Positions 53,329 to 62,904 of a stretch of DNA of 64,000 bases are shown here, piece after piece. The notes beneath the pieces are model-generated. The model was not told the DNA's origin. It saw nothing but the letters and a program-made list of their open reading frames with translations, and searched no databases. Position 1 is the stretch's first letter; every line of letters starts with the position of its first letter. Location: the NCBI RefSeq assembly GCF_900110945.1, contig NZ_FOFL01000005.1:124001-188000 (forward strand), given 5' to 3'. A program made the translations under genes and the position numbers. This DNA comes from Devosia sp. YR412 (GTDB lineage Bacteria > Pseudomonadota > Alphaproteobacteria > Rhizobiales > Devosiaceae).

Positions 53329-53382
53329 AACCGCCCTGCCCCGCGCAATTGCGATTGACAATTTTCCGGCGCCGACCCAAAT

Positions 53383-53400
53383 TTTGATCGACTGGTCAAA
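53383..53400. promoter_or_regulatory. Palindromic operator TTTGATC-GACT-GGTCAAA
   Basis: One arm base differs from a perfect TTTGACC/GGTCAAA palindrome. It lies 30 bp before the second F420-dependent oxidoreductase gene and matches the site at 48699, so one regulator probably controls both. Confidence 0.65.
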
Positions 53401-53430
53401 TTTTGACCTGAGGGCATTTGGGAGGCATTC

Positions 53431-54432
53431 ATGGAATTCGGCATCACCTTCAAGGGCTTTATCGAAGCGGAACGCGCGCGCTACCTGGTGCGCGCCGCCG
53501 AATATGCCGGCTTCTCATACTGCTGGTTCTATGACTCCCACATTCTCTGGCGCGATTGCTACGCCGCCATCGCCATGTGCATGGAACACACCGAACACAT
53601 GCGCTTTGGCCCACTGGTAACCAATCCCGATGTGCGCGACTGGTCGGTCGCCGCTTCGATATTCGGTTCGCTGTCTAAACAGTCCGGCGGCCGCTTCGAC
53701 CTCGCCGTCGGCCGTGGCGACAGCTCCATGCGCGTCATGGGCAAAAAGCCCGCCACTCTCGCCCGCGTCGCCGAATTCATTGCCAAAACCAAGGCCATGG
53801 TGCGCGGCGAAGAAGTCACCTATGGCGAAATCCCCGCCGCCGTAAAATTCCCCTGGGCCGTCGGCCATGACATGCCGAGCTGGATTGCCGCCTATGGCCC
53901 CCTGGCCCTCAAGACCGCTGGTGAACATGCCGACGGCGTCGTGCTACAGCTGGCCGATCCCGGTCTCTGCAAATGGTTCACCGACCAGTGCATCGATGCC
54001 GGCAAGGCCGCGGGCAAGGACATGTCCAACTTCCGCTCCCTGGCCGCCGCCCCCGCCTATTTCGGCGACAAGGCCCGCGCCATTGAGGCCACCAAGTGGT
54101 TCCCGGCCATGGTTGGTAATCACGTCGCTGATATCGTCGAAAAATACGGCGCCGACAGCGACAAGGTGCCCGCTTCGCTCACCAGCTATATCGAGAAACG
54201 CCGCGGCTACGACTATTCCAAGCACGGCCAGGCCGATAACCCGTTCCTCGACTTCATCACGCCCGACGTGGTGGAAAACTTCTGCGTCCTCGGCGAGCCC
54301 GACGAGCACATCGCCAAGATCCACACCCTCAAGGATGCCGGCGTCACCCAGTTCAACATCTATCTCGATAGCGGCGACGAAGAAGAAATCATCGCCGGCT
54401 ACGGCCGCCACGTCATCCCGGCGTTCCGCTAG
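53431..54432 (+). CDS. F420-dependent LLM-class oxidoreductase, CPS_4043-like
   Basis: A 333-residue luciferase-like enzyme. It shows MEFGITFKGFIEAERARYLV, GFSYCWFYDSHILWRD, VTNPDVRDWSVAASIFGSL and FDLAVGRGDSSMRVMGKKP, all in the pattern of a database family of F420-dependent oxidoreductases typified by CPS_4043. GGGAGG precedes the ATG. Its own operator suggests a separate transcript from the cofE operon but shared control. The 3' end overlaps the convergent MBL gene by four bases. Confidence 0.9.
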   Translation: MEFGITFKGFIEAERARYLVRAAEYAGFSYCWFYDSHILWRDCYAAIAMCMEHTEHMRFGPLVTNPDVRDWSVAASIFGSLSKQSGGRFDLAVGRGDSSMRVMGKKPATLARVAEFIAKTKAMVRGEEVTYGEIPAAVKFPWAVGHDMPSWIAAYGPLALKTAGEHADGVVLQLADPGLCKWFTDQCIDAGKAAGKDMSNFRSLAAAPAYFGDKARAIEATKWFPAMVGNHVADIVEKYGADSDKVPASLTSYIEKRRGYDYSKHGQADNPFLDFITPDVVENFCVLGEPDEHIAKIHTLKDAGVTQFNIYLDSGDEEEIIAGYGRHVIPAFR

Positions 54433-55265
54433 CGGTTGAGGATCGTCCCGCTCATCACATCGATCTGCATGCCATCAAACGCCGGGCTCACGTTCCCCGG
54501 CGTTTCCGCATCGGTGCGCGCATAGTCCAGATCGATATGCATATTGGTGAGCACCGCCTGCTTCGGCGCAAAGCGTTCAATCCACTCCAGCGTTTCCGGC
54601 AGGCTCAGATGGCTCGGATGCGGCGTCGGCCGCAGCGCGTCGATAATCCACAGGTCGAGCCCCGAAATCGCCGGGAATGACGCCTCGGGAAAGCCCGACA
54701 GGTCGCAGCTATAGGCCAGATTGCCGACGCGATAACCCAGCGAATTGATATTGCCATGCGCCTGCTCGAACACCGTCACGGTGATCGAACCACCCGGCCC
54801 ATCGACCTCCAGCACATCCCCCGGCACGATCTGATGCGCATTGAGGATCGGCGGATAGTCGCTGCCCGGCGGCGAGACGAAGCAATAGCTAAACGCTTCG
54901 TTCAGCCGCGCGCCAGTGTCGGCATCGAAATACACATCAACACGCTTGCGATTATGCAACGCCAAAACCCGCAGGTCATCAATGCCATGCGTATGGTCGG
55001 CGTGGGCATGGGTATAGAACACCGCCTCCACCCGATCGACGCGGGCCGCCAGCATCTGCTCGCGCAGGTCGCAGCCGGTGTCGATGACGATGCGGGTCGG
55101 CTCTTCGCTACCCTCGCTAAACCCTTCCAGCAGCAGCGAACAGCGCAGCCGGCGGTTACGCGGGTCGTCGGGATCGCAATCGCCCCAGACATTGCCGATA
55201 CGCGGCACCCCGCCGGATGACCCGCAGCCCAGAACGGTCGCGACGATCCTTTGGGCTGGCGGCAT
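54429..55265 (-). CDS. MBL-fold phosphodiesterase, PhnP-like
   Basis: A 278-residue metallo-beta-lactamase-fold protein. The metal motif is HAHADH in YTHAHADHTHG; the N-terminal VLGCGSSGGVPRIGN and the later TNMHIDLDY are typical of the PhnP/PqqB-like cyclic phosphodiesterase group. It is the last gene of the tmk-holB-metG-tatD string, an arrangement common in Rhizobiales, three bases after tatD. Physiological substrate unknown. Confidence 0.87.
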   Translation of the reverse strand: MPPAQRIVATVLGCGSSGGVPRIGNVWGDCDPDDPRNRRLRCSLLLEGFSEGSEEPTRIVIDTGCDLREQMLAARVDRVEAVFYTHAHADHTHGIDDLRVLALHNRKRVDVYFDADTGARLNEAFSYCFVSPPGSDYPPILNAHQIVPGDVLEVDGPGGSITVTVFEQAHGNINSLGYRVGNLAYSCDLSGFPEASFPAISGLDLWIIDALRPTPHPSHLSLPETLEWIERFAPKQAVLTNMHIDLDYARTDAETPGNVSPAFDGMQIDVMSGTILNR

Positions 55266-55268
55266 CGG

Positions 55269-56048
55269 TTACAAAAGTCCGGTTTTGCTGAACAGTCGGG
55301 CGAAGTTGGCGGTCGTTTCGGCGCCGAGCTGTTCGAGGCTGATGCCCCGCACTTCGGCGACCTTTTCGGCGGTGTGACGCACGAAACTGGGCTCGTTGCT
55401 CTCGCCGCGATGCGGGATCGGGGCGAGATAAGGGGCATCCGTTTCAACGAGATAGCGGTCGGCCGGCACGAATTTGGCGACGGTGCGAATCTCTTCGGCA
55501 TTGCGGAAGGTGATGATGCCGGAGAAGGAAATATAGCCGCCGAGGTCGAGTGCTGTGCGGGCAAGGTCTTCACCGGCGGTGAAGCAGTGCAACAGGAACG
55601 GGAATGCCCCCTGCCCTGACTGTTCCTTGAGGATCGCGGCCATGTCATCGTCGCATTTGCGGCTGTGGATAACCAGTGGAAGACCGGTGATCCGCGCGGC
55701 CGCGATGTGGCGAAGCAGCCCAGTCCTCTGCGCCTCTTTGGGTGCATTGTCGTAGAAGTAGTCCAAGCCCGCTTCACCGATGGCAACGCAGCGGGGGTGG
55801 GCACTTAGCCGGACAAGATCATCCGTTGTGATATGCAATTCCTGGTCGGCATGGTGCGGATGCGTGCCGACCGAGCACCAGACGTTGCTGTAACGTTCTG
55901 CCAGTGCGGCGTAGGTGGAGAACTTTTCCACAGCTGTGGAAATCGTCACCATTCCCGTCACGCCAGCCGCTGCTGCGCGCGCCATTACGCCGTCGATATC
56001 ATTGGCAAGCGCCTCGAAATCGAGGTGGCAATGGCTGTCGATCAGCAT
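55269..56048 (-). CDS. tatD: TatD-family metal-dependent deoxyribonuclease
   Basis: A 259-residue TIM-barrel hydrolase. Metal ligands are visible in IDSHCHLDF, IGEAGLDYFYD, VIHSRK, LLHCFTAG and VETDAPYLAP. The ATG at 56048 is chosen because homology begins there (MLIDSHCH); the longer frame overlaps metG. TatD enzymes act in DNA repair and decay. Confidence 0.92.
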   Translation of the reverse strand: MLIDSHCHLDFEALANDIDGVMARAAAAGVTGMVTISTAVEKFSTYAALAERYSNVWCSVGTHPHHADQELHITTDDLVRLSAHPRCVAIGEAGLDYFYDNAPKEAQRTGLLRHIAAARITGLPLVIHSRKCDDDMAAILKEQSGQGAFPFLLHCFTAGEDLARTALDLGGYISFSGIITFRNAEEIRTVAKFVPADRYLVETDAPYLAPIPHRGESNEPSFVRHTAEKVAEVRGISLEQLGAETTANFARLFSKTGLL

Positions 56049-56049
56049 C

Positions 56050-57600
56050 TCATTCGGCCTTGCGTACGATGCGAGCAAACACGCCCTGCGGCGCAGGCAA
56101 AGGGGTGTTTTGCAGCAATCTTGCAGCCACTTTGCTTGCAGAAAGCGTGCGGTCTGCTTCCGAAATGCCTAGTTGATCGAGCAGGCGCGCCGCTGATGCC
56201 GGGACGAAGGCCAGCATGGGGATGGCCAGACGCCGAACCGTGTCCGCCGTAACATAGAGTACCGTCGCCATCCTCTCCGGATCGGTCTTCTTCAGCGCCC
56301 AGGGCTCCTGCCCGGCGAAGTAGTTGTTGGCCGAGCTCAGCGCCGCGATGATCGCGCCACTGGCTTCATGCACCAGCTGCTCGTCCATCGCCTTTTGCGC
56401 TGCCTCGATCGCTGCGGTGACCTCGGCGATGATCGCCTCATCAGCCTCGGTCAGCGGACCGGGCGTCGGCACCTTGGCGTCGCAGTTCTTGTTGATCATC
56501 GACAGCGAGCGCTGCGCCAGATTGCCAAGGTTGTTGGCCAGGTCGGCATTGACCCGCAGCGTCAGCTTGTCGTCGCTATAGTCGCCGTCATTGCCGAAGG
56601 AGACTTCGCGCAACAGGAAGTAGCGCAGCGCGTCGGCGCCGAACTGCTCCACCAGCGCGAACGGGTCGATCACATTGCCGACCGACTTGCTCATTTTCTG
56701 GCCGTCGACGGTGAGGAAGCCATGCGCAAAGACGCGGTGCTGCACCTCGATGCCGGCGCTCATCAGGAAGGCGGGCCAATAGACCGTGTGGAAGCGGATG
56801 ATGTCCTTGCCGATGACATGCAGGTCCGCCGGCCAGAACTTCTTGAACAGCTCACTAGCTTCATCGGGGAAGCCGACGCCGGTGATGTAATTGGTCAGAG
56901 CATCGACCCAGACATACATCACATGGCCTTCGGCGCCGGGCACCGGAATGCCCCAGTCGAAGGTGGTGCGGGAAATGGAGAGATCCTGCAGCCCGCCCTT
57001 CACGAAAGAAATGATCTCGTTGCGGCGTTCTTTCGGCGCGATGAAATCGGGATTGCTCTCATAGAGGTCGAGCAGCTTCTGCTGATAGGCCGAAAGGCGG
57101 AAGAAATAGGTCGGTTCCTCGACCCAGTTCACCTCGGCGCCGGTCGGGGCAAATTTCTTGCCGTCCTTCTCGGTCAGCTCGTCTTCGTCGAAATAGGCCT
57201 CGTCGCGCACCGAATACCAGCCCTTGTAAGTGGACTGGAAAATGTCGCCATTATTGTTGGCGGCCATCTTGTTCCAGATCGCCTGGCTGGCCTCGTGATG
57301 GCGCTGCTCGGTGGTGCGGATGAAATCGTCATTGGAGACGTTCAGCGCTTCGGCAAGCCGGCGGAAATCGGCCGAATGGCGGTCGGCCAGCTCGCGTGGC
57401 GTGACGCCCTGCGCCGCCGCCGTCTGCACCATCTTGATGCCATGCTCGTCGGTGCCGGTGAGGAAATACACCTCGCGGCCCTCCAGCCGCTTCCAGCGGG
57501 CGATGGCGTCGGTCGCGATCATCTCATAGGCATGCCCGATATGGGGCGCGCCATTGGGGTAGGAGATCGCGGTCGTGACGTAGAACGGCTTGGAGGTCAT
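56050..57600 (-). CDS. metG: Methionine--tRNA ligase
   Basis: A 516-residue class I tRNA synthetase. The HIGH motif is in [12 protein letters not shown] and the KMSKS motif in [10 protein letters not shown]. The zinc-finger type insertion is short, as in alphaproteobacterial enzymes, and no C-terminal tRNA-binding dimer domain is present. The ATG at 57600 overlaps the holB stop (ATGA). Confidence 0.95.
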   Translation of the reverse strand: MTSKPFYVTTAISYPNGAPHIGHAYEMIATDAIARWKRLEGREVYFLTGTDEHGIKMVQTAAAQGVTPRELADRHSADFRRLAEALNVSNDDFIRTTEQRHHEASQAIWNKMAANNNGDIFQSTYKGWYSVRDEAYFDEDELTEKDGKKFAPTGAEVNWVEEPTYFFRLSAYQQKLLDLYESNPDFIAPKERRNEIISFVKGGLQDLSISRTTFDWGIPVPGAEGHVMYVWVDALTNYITGVGFPDEASELFKKFWPADLHVIGKDIIRFHTVYWPAFLMSAGIEVQHRVFAHGFLTVDGQKMSKSVGNVIDPFALVEQFGADALRYFLLREVSFGNDGDYSDDKLTLRVNADLANNLGNLAQRSLSMINKNCDAKVPTPGPLTEADEAIIAEVTAAIEAAQKAMDEQLVHEASGAIIAALSSANNYFAGQEPWALKKTDPERMATVLYVTADTVRRLAIPMLAFVPASAARLLDQLGISEADRTLSASKVAARLLQNTPLPAPQGVFARIVRKAE

Positions 57601-58619
57601 AGGGGCTCGGCTGAAACTGTCGTGGCTACATGCTTCCTGATCGCATCGAAAATGGCGATCAGCGTCTGCTTCATGTCGAGACTGATGCTGTCGGCCTCGG
57701 CGAAAAGGGCGTGTGCCTTGTCCCATAGCTCGTTGGCAGAGGCAAGACGCCTGCGAGCGCCCGGCTGCATGGCAGCATTCCGGGCCTCCTCGGCCAACCA
57801 GTCATCCAGCATTTCCCGCGCAAAAGTCAGCTCTGTGCTCTGCCGCTCCGACCCCAGCGTTTCTGCCAAGGCAATAGCCACACCCGCCGGCTGTCCCGCT
57901 GGATTGCTCAGCCAGGCCTGCAGCGCGCCAAGCGCCGAATCCGCCTCCAGCGCCAAAGTCTCGAAAGCCCGTCGCGGGCGACCACCGGCCAGCGCAATGG
58001 CGCGATCCACCTCGTTGCGCCCCAGCGCCGGATCATGGTCCAGCAGCACGCCGCGCACATCCTCATCGCCCACCGGCCGTAGCGCCAGATTGTGGCAGCG
58101 CGACTTGATGGTCGGCAGCAATTGCCCCGGCCGATGCGAGATCAGCAAAAAGATCGTCTCCGGCGGCGGCTCTTCCAGCGTCTTGAGCAGCGCATTGGCG
58201 GCCGATGGATTGCAGTAATCGATGGCATCGATGATCGCCACGCGATAGCCCGAGCGGCCCCGCGTATGGTGCAGGCTGTCGCGCAGCTCACGCACATCCT
58301 CCACCCGGATCACCGTATAAAAGCTCTTGGCGTCCTTGGGCCGGCGCCGGAGGAGAAAGAGGTTCGGATGCGACAAAGCCGCAATCTGCTCCTCGACGCG
58401 ATGCCCCTCTTCGTCGCCGGTCTGGGTCAGGATGGCCGCGGCCAGCTCAAAGGCAAACGTTGCCTTGCCGATGCCCTGCGGTCCATGCAGCAGGATGGCG
58501 CCCGGCAGCCGGCGCTCGGCGAGTTGCTGGAGAATAGGCGCCCGCACCCGCTCATGCCCGCGCGCCAATTGGCGCCGCTCGGGCGGCAGCACGTCTTCAA
58601 GGGCATCGGGATCGATCAC
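57597..58619 (-). CDS. holB: DNA polymerase III subunit delta'
   Basis: A 340-residue AAA+ clamp-loader subunit. Walker A is GPQGIGKAT, with [19 protein letters not shown] (SRC region at TIKSRCHNL) as the clamp-loader core. The start is a GTG at 58619 overlapping the tmk stop (GTGA); the longer frame upstream reads into tmk. Acts in chromosome replication with the polymerase III holoenzyme. Confidence 0.92.
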   Translation of the reverse strand: MIDPDALEDVLPPERRQLARGHERVRAPILQQLAERRLPGAILLHGPQGIGKATFAFELAAAILTQTGDEEGHRVEEQIAALSHPNLFLLRRRPKDAKSFYTVIRVEDVRELRDSLHHTRGRSGYRVAIIDAIDYCNPSAANALLKTLEEPPPETIFLLISHRPGQLLPTIKSRCHNLALRPVGDEDVRGVLLDHDPALGRNEVDRAIALAGGRPRRAFETLALEADSALGALQAWLSNPAGQPAGVAIALAETLGSERQSTELTFAREMLDDWLAEEARNAAMQPGARRRLASANELWDKAHALFAEADSISLDMKQTLIAIFDAIRKHVATTVSAEPL

Positions 58620-59302
58620 GCCGCTGTGCCAGCCAGCAGTTCGGGAAACCGCCCGCTGACCGCCTCCCAGATCGCCGCCTCCAGCGCCTCTTCGGCTTGC
58701 GCCGCCGAAATCACCACGCAGCGCTCCGGATTGGCTTTGGCAATCGCCAGGAAGCCGTCGCGCAGCTTGTGGTGCCACTCGATCTCCTCCTTCTCGAAGC
58801 GATCGCCCGTCACCTGCAGTCCGTCTTCGACGGCCCGCTCCGCTACCCGCTTGAAGGCCGCATCGGGATCCATGTCGAGCACGATGGTCAGGTCCGGCAC
58901 ATGGCCGTCCAGCGCCAGGCTTTCGAGGCCCGCGATCAGCTTCTCATTCACGCCGCCGGTCAGCCCCTGATAGGCCCGCGTCGAATCGTGAAACCGGTCT
59001 GACAGCACCCAGGTGCCATTGCGCAGGTTGGGCGCGATCAACTGGTTGACGTGGTCGAGCCGCGCCGCCGCAAACAGCACCGCTTCGGCGCCCGGCCCCC
59101 AGCTTTCCGACCGCCCCTGCAGGATGAAGGAGCGGATCGCCTCGGCCTTGGGCGTGCCACCCGGCTCGCGCGTGCGGATCGCCTCGATGGAATGCCGCTG
59201 CAGGTTATGCAGCAGGCGCTTCACCTGGGTGGATTTGCCCACGCCTTCGCCACCCTCAAAGGTGATGAAACGGGCGCGGCTGGTTTTGGGCACATCGAGC
59301 AT
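58616..59302 (-). CDS. tmk: Thymidylate kinase
   Basis: A 228-residue P-loop kinase making dTDP from dTMP. The P-loop is FEGGEGVGKST, the DRx motif SDRFHDST, and TREPGGTP is the dTMP-binding stretch. The LID carries no second Arg cluster like the E. coli form. Four-base overlap with holB. Confidence 0.95.
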   Translation of the reverse strand: MLDVPKTSRARFITFEGGEGVGKSTQVKRLLHNLQRHSIEAIRTREPGGTPKAEAIRSFILQGRSESWGPGAEAVLFAAARLDHVNQLIAPNLRNGTWVLSDRFHDSTRAYQGLTGGVNEKLIAGLESLALDGHVPDLTIVLDMDPDAAFKRVAERAVEDGLQVTGDRFEKEEIEWHHKLRDGFLAIAKANPERCVVISAAQAEEALEAAIWEAVSGRFPELLAGTAA

Positions 59303-59382
59303 GGCTTCGTCTTATACGAGTCAGATTGGCAGGAACAGACGGCTGCGACGCGTGACCCGATGCGTTTTAGCGCAACCCGCGA

Positions 59383-60531
59383 TCAGGGTATCCAGCCCAG
59401 GGCCAGCTGCTTCAGTGCATCGGTGGCTTTGCGGGTGATGCCGCCATCTTCAATGGTTTCCGCGGCAAACAGCGGCGCAACCTGCACCAATTGGTCATCG
59501 CAGAACACGCGCAATTCGGCGACCTGGTCGCCCTGCAGCACCGGCGGCATCAGCGGCCCGGTATAGCTGACCGAAGCGCTGAGGCATTTGCGCGAGCCTT
59601 TCGGCAGGTACAGCGCCACCTCGCCGTCTCCGACGAGGCCCACGCTGCCGCTGGTTCCGCCATAGACATTGGCATAGGCCACCACATCGCCCGCCGCATA
59701 GGCCGAGACCCGCTCGAAAGCCCGCGCGCCCCAGGTAATGAGCTTGCGTCCCTCTTCGGTGCGCTGCGCCATGGACGTCAGCCCATGCACCACGGCAATC
59801 AACCTTCGCCCGCCATCATCGGTCGAAATCACCGATCCGTAACCGGCCGATTCCGTATGCCCGGTCTTGAGTCCGTCGACGCCAATACCCAGCTCGACCA
59901 GCGAATTGCGGTTGGGCTGCTTGATGCCGTTCCACTCCATCTCCGGCTCGGAGAAATAGTGGTAATAATCGGGGAATTCGCGGATCAGGTAGCGCGCCAG
60001 ATCGGCCAGATCGCGCGCCGTCACATGCATTTCCGGGTCCGGCAGGCCGGTCGGATTGGTGAAATGGGAATCCGTCAGCCCAATCTCTTCGGCCAACTCG
60101 TTCATCATCGCGGCAAAACTGCCTTCCGAGCCGGCAATGCCTTCGGCCAGGATAATCGCCGCATCATTGCCCGACTGGATGATCACCGAGCGGATCAGGT
60201 TCTCGACGCTGATCTGCGAGTTGAGATCGGCAAACATTGTCGAGCCGCCCGAGGTGGCGCCACCAGTGCGCCAGGCATGTTCGGAAACGAAGAATTCGTC
60301 GCTCATCTTGACCCGGCCATCGCGCAATTCGTGGAACACCACGGCGATGGTCATGAGCTTGGCCATGCTGGCCGGCTCCATTGGCAGGTCGGCATCCTTC
60401 TGGAAGATCACCGTGCCGCTCTGTTCATCCATCAGGATGGCGAACTTGGCCTGGGTGTCGAATTGCGCCTGCGCCATGGCCGGCGCGGTCAGCGCCAGCG
60501 TGATCGCCAGAATGTGCCAGAACCGCGCCAC
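59383..60531 (-). CDS. dacA: D-alanyl-D-alanine carboxypeptidase (penicillin-binding protein 5/6 type)
   Basis: A 382-residue exported murein carboxypeptidase. It has a signal peptide (MARFWHILAITLALTAPAMA), SxxK in PASMAKLMT, SxN in QSGNDAA and KTG in LKTGHTES, followed by the C-terminal beta domain of PBP5. No strong C-terminal amphipathic anchor was seen. It trims pentapeptides in the periplasm. It lies between rlpA and tmk on the same strand. Confidence 0.93.
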   Translation of the reverse strand: MARFWHILAITLALTAPAMAQAQFDTQAKFAILMDEQSGTVIFQKDADLPMEPASMAKLMTIAVVFHELRDGRVKMSDEFFVSEHAWRTGGATSGGSTMFADLNSQISVENLIRSVIIQSGNDAAIILAEGIAGSEGSFAAMMNELAEEIGLTDSHFTNPTGLPDPEMHVTARDLADLARYLIREFPDYYHYFSEPEMEWNGIKQPNRNSLVELGIGVDGLKTGHTESAGYGSVISTDDGGRRLIAVVHGLTSMAQRTEEGRKLITWGARAFERVSAYAAGDVVAYANVYGGTSGSVGLVGDGEVALYLPKGSRKCLSASVSYTGPLMPPVLQGDQVAELRVFCDDQLVQVAPLFAAETIEDGGITRKATDALKQLALGWIP

Positions 60532-60558
60532 GTCGCCCTCCCGATGCCGACTGCCAGA

Positions 60559-61596
60559 CTAGTTGAGTTTTATGTCATTCAGTCCGAGTTCGCGAGCCAG
60601 ATCGAGAACATCAATGCGTGATACGCCGGGCTTGAGATAGGTCATCCGCAGCCGCGTTGCGTCACGGCCGGCCATGGTCACCGGCTCTTCGGCGACCGAA
60701 CCAAGAATGGCGAACTGTTCGGTCAGCGCGATGGCATTGTCTTGGTCGGCAAACACGCCCAGCGTCAGGTCGATCTTGCGCGCATCGGCATCCACCGACT
60801 GCACCCAGTCGGCCAGCGCCGGCGACTGCGTCGCCATGGCATTGACCGCCGCATGGGCGCTGCCCACAGCGACGTCGGCCTTTTGACCATCTGCATAAGA
60901 GAACAATCCGCCAAAGAAATTGCCGGCAATATCGGCCAGGCTATTGGTGCTGTCATTATAAGCAAACTGGGTTTCGCTGGCATAGGCCGGGCCGGAATAG
61001 CTCGCCACCAGCATGCGGGTATCGTCACCTTCGAGCGGCGCCGGACCGACATATTGCGCGCTGATCTGCGCATGCCCCGAATTCACATAGCCGAGCATTT
61101 CGGCGGCGCGATGCGACAGGTCCATGATGCGGCCGGGCATGTAGGGACCACGATCATTGACGCGGACGATCACCGAGCGGCCATTGGCCTGGTTGGTGAC
61201 GCGAACATAAGAGGGCAGCGGCAGCGTCGGATGCGCGCCAGTGATGGCATTGGCCGAAAAGATTTCGCCATTGGCGGTGCGGCGGCCATGGAAATCCGAG
61301 CCATACCAGGAGGCTTCGCCGCTGGCGGCATAATCGGGCTGTTCGGCCGGCGTATAGACCTTGCCGCGCACCGTATAGGGCTTGCCGACCTGATAGCGGC
61401 CGCCACCCTTGGGCGGATTGGGATTATTGGTGACCCGCGGCGAAACGCCGACGCCATATTCGGAAGACGAAAATGCACTGCGCTTGACCGTTGCACCGAG
61501 CCCGCCACCACAGGCGGCGATCATCGGGGCGATCAATGACGCCAGGGCGACAAGGCGGATGGCTTTACGCCAAGGGGTCGTCGTCACGATACGCAA
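60559..61596 (-). CDS. rlpA: RlpA-family septal lipoprotein
   Basis: A 345-residue lipoprotein. The N-terminal hydrophobic segment ends in a lipobox (MIAACGG). The double-psi beta-barrel domain (about residues 85-190) shows GEASWYGSDFHGRRTANGE and VRVNDRGPYMPGRIMDLSHRAA, including the catalytic Asp region. A C-terminal SPOR-like domain (about 265-345) probably binds denuded glycan at the septum. The start shown is TTG; a GTG three codons later (61587) is equally possible. Confidence 0.88.
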   Translation of the reverse strand: MRIVTTTPWRKAIRLVALASLIAPMIAACGGGLGATVKRSAFSSSEYGVGVSPRVTNNPNPPKGGGRYQVGKPYTVRGKVYTPAEQPDYAASGEASWYGSDFHGRRTANGEIFSANAITGAHPTLPLPSYVRVTNQANGRSVIVRVNDRGPYMPGRIMDLSHRAAEMLGYVNSGHAQISAQYVGPAPLEGDDTRMLVASYSGPAYASETQFAYNDSTNSLADIAGNFFGGLFSYADGQKADVAVGSAHAAVNAMATQSPALADWVQSVDADARKIDLTLGVFADQDNAIALTEQFAILGSVAEEPVTMAGRDATRLRMTYLKPGVSRIDVLDLARELGLNDIKLN

Positions 61597-61769
61597 ACTC
61601 TACGCTGGTCACACTACGAGCGCAGATCATAACGCGATCGAGAAACACTCGCCCCCAAAAGACCCATTTCTGGTTTCAGCGAAGTTAAGGCGAACAGATT
61701 GTTAGCGGTGCCGACGGCATTTGATGCCAATGCGGCGCGGATTTGCCCGAGAAAGCCGTATTGGGCCGG
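61597..61769. other. Gap between rlpA and the dipeptidase gene
   Basis: About 170 bp. It should hold the promoter of the rlpA-dacA-tmk string. I see no gene, tRNA or strong hairpin in it. Confidence 0.5.
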
Positions 61770-62810
61770 TTACCCTATCACCGTCTCGACCATGCGCAGC
61801 CAATTGCCCAGCGCGATCTTGCCGACCAGTTCCTGACCATAGCCCTTGTCGAGCAGCGCCTGCAGCAGTTTGGGCACCCCGGTCACATCGCCGATCGGCG
61901 CCGGCATCTGCGCGCCATCGAAATCGCTGCCCAGCGCCACGCCATCCTCGCCCAGCGCCTCCACCAGCGCATCGACATGGCGCACCATCAACTCGATCTC
62001 GGTATCCACGGTGAACTTGCCATCCGGCCGCAGGAAGCCGGTGGCAAAGTTCAGCCCGACCATGCCGCCCGTGTCGCGGATTGCTGCCAGCTGCCAATCC
62101 ACCAGATTGCGCGCATGCGGGCAGATGGCATGCACATTGGAATGCGTCGCCACCAGCGGATGCGTGCTGACCGCCGCCACATCGCGGAAGCCGGCGGCAT
62201 TGAGATGGCTGAGATCGATCATGACGCCCAGCTGGTTGCAGACCCGCACCAATTCCTTGCCGGCCTCGCTCAGGCCCGGCCCGATATCGGGATCCATATT
62301 GTGGCGGAACGGCACGCCGGTACCAAAGGCATTGGCCCGGCTCCAGGTGATGCCAATCGACCGCAGCCCGGCGGCATAAAGCACATCCAGCGAGCGGAAG
62401 TCGGTGTCGATCGCCTCGGCACCTTCGATATGGAAAATCGCGGCGAGCTGGGCCTCAGCCATGGCCGCGCGGATCTCCGCCGCCGTACGACACACCGCCA
62501 GCGCCCCGGCCCGCTCCAGCCGGAACAGCACCGAAGCCATGCCATTCGTGGACGCCAGCGCATCAGCGACCGCCAGCTCCGGCGGCAATTCCGGGCTCAG
62601 CCCCGGACTATTGGCAACCGCTGCCAGATTGCTCTTCAGCGGCGGCGGAAACATCGCAAAAAACCCGCCCGCCATGCCGGCCGCCTTGGCCCGCGGCAGG
62701 TCGATATGGCCCGTCCCATTGCCCTTGATGAACAGCCCCTCCTGATCCCCCGGCGCCTCGGCCAGGCGCAGCAGGGTGTCATTGTGGCCGTCGAAGAAGG
62801 GAATGGTCAT
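61770..62810 (-). CDS. Membrane-type dipeptidase (M19, renal dipeptidase family)
   Basis: A 346-residue zinc dipeptidase of usual length. The metal ligands are in FFDGHNDTLLR (HxD), IFHIEGAEAI (Glu), and MIDLSHLN, VATHSNVHAICPHARN (His residues). GLNFATGFL and ALGSDFDGAQMP complete the barrel. No signal peptide is seen, so it is probably cytoplasmic. It cleaves dipeptides, including ones with D-residues. Transcribed on its own, divergent to rnr. Confidence 0.92.
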   Translation of the reverse strand: MTIPFFDGHNDTLLRLAEAPGDQEGLFIKGNGTGHIDLPRAKAAGMAGGFFAMFPPPLKSNLAAVANSPGLSPELPPELAVADALASTNGMASVLFRLERAGALAVCRTAAEIRAAMAEAQLAAIFHIEGAEAIDTDFRSLDVLYAAGLRSIGITWSRANAFGTGVPFRHNMDPDIGPGLSEAGKELVRVCNQLGVMIDLSHLNAAGFRDVAAVSTHPLVATHSNVHAICPHARNLVDWQLAAIRDTGGMVGLNFATGFLRPDGKFTVDTEIELMVRHVDALVEALGEDGVALGSDFDGAQMPAPIGDVTGVPKLLQALLDKGYGQELVGKIALGNWLRMVETVIG

Positions 62811-62904
62811 GAGGTCGTCCGGGAATCAGCAAATTGTCCAAAGCCTAGCATCAAGTGAGCGGTCATTTGGCAAACGCCCCCCGATCCCCTACATATCGCT
62901 CAAC

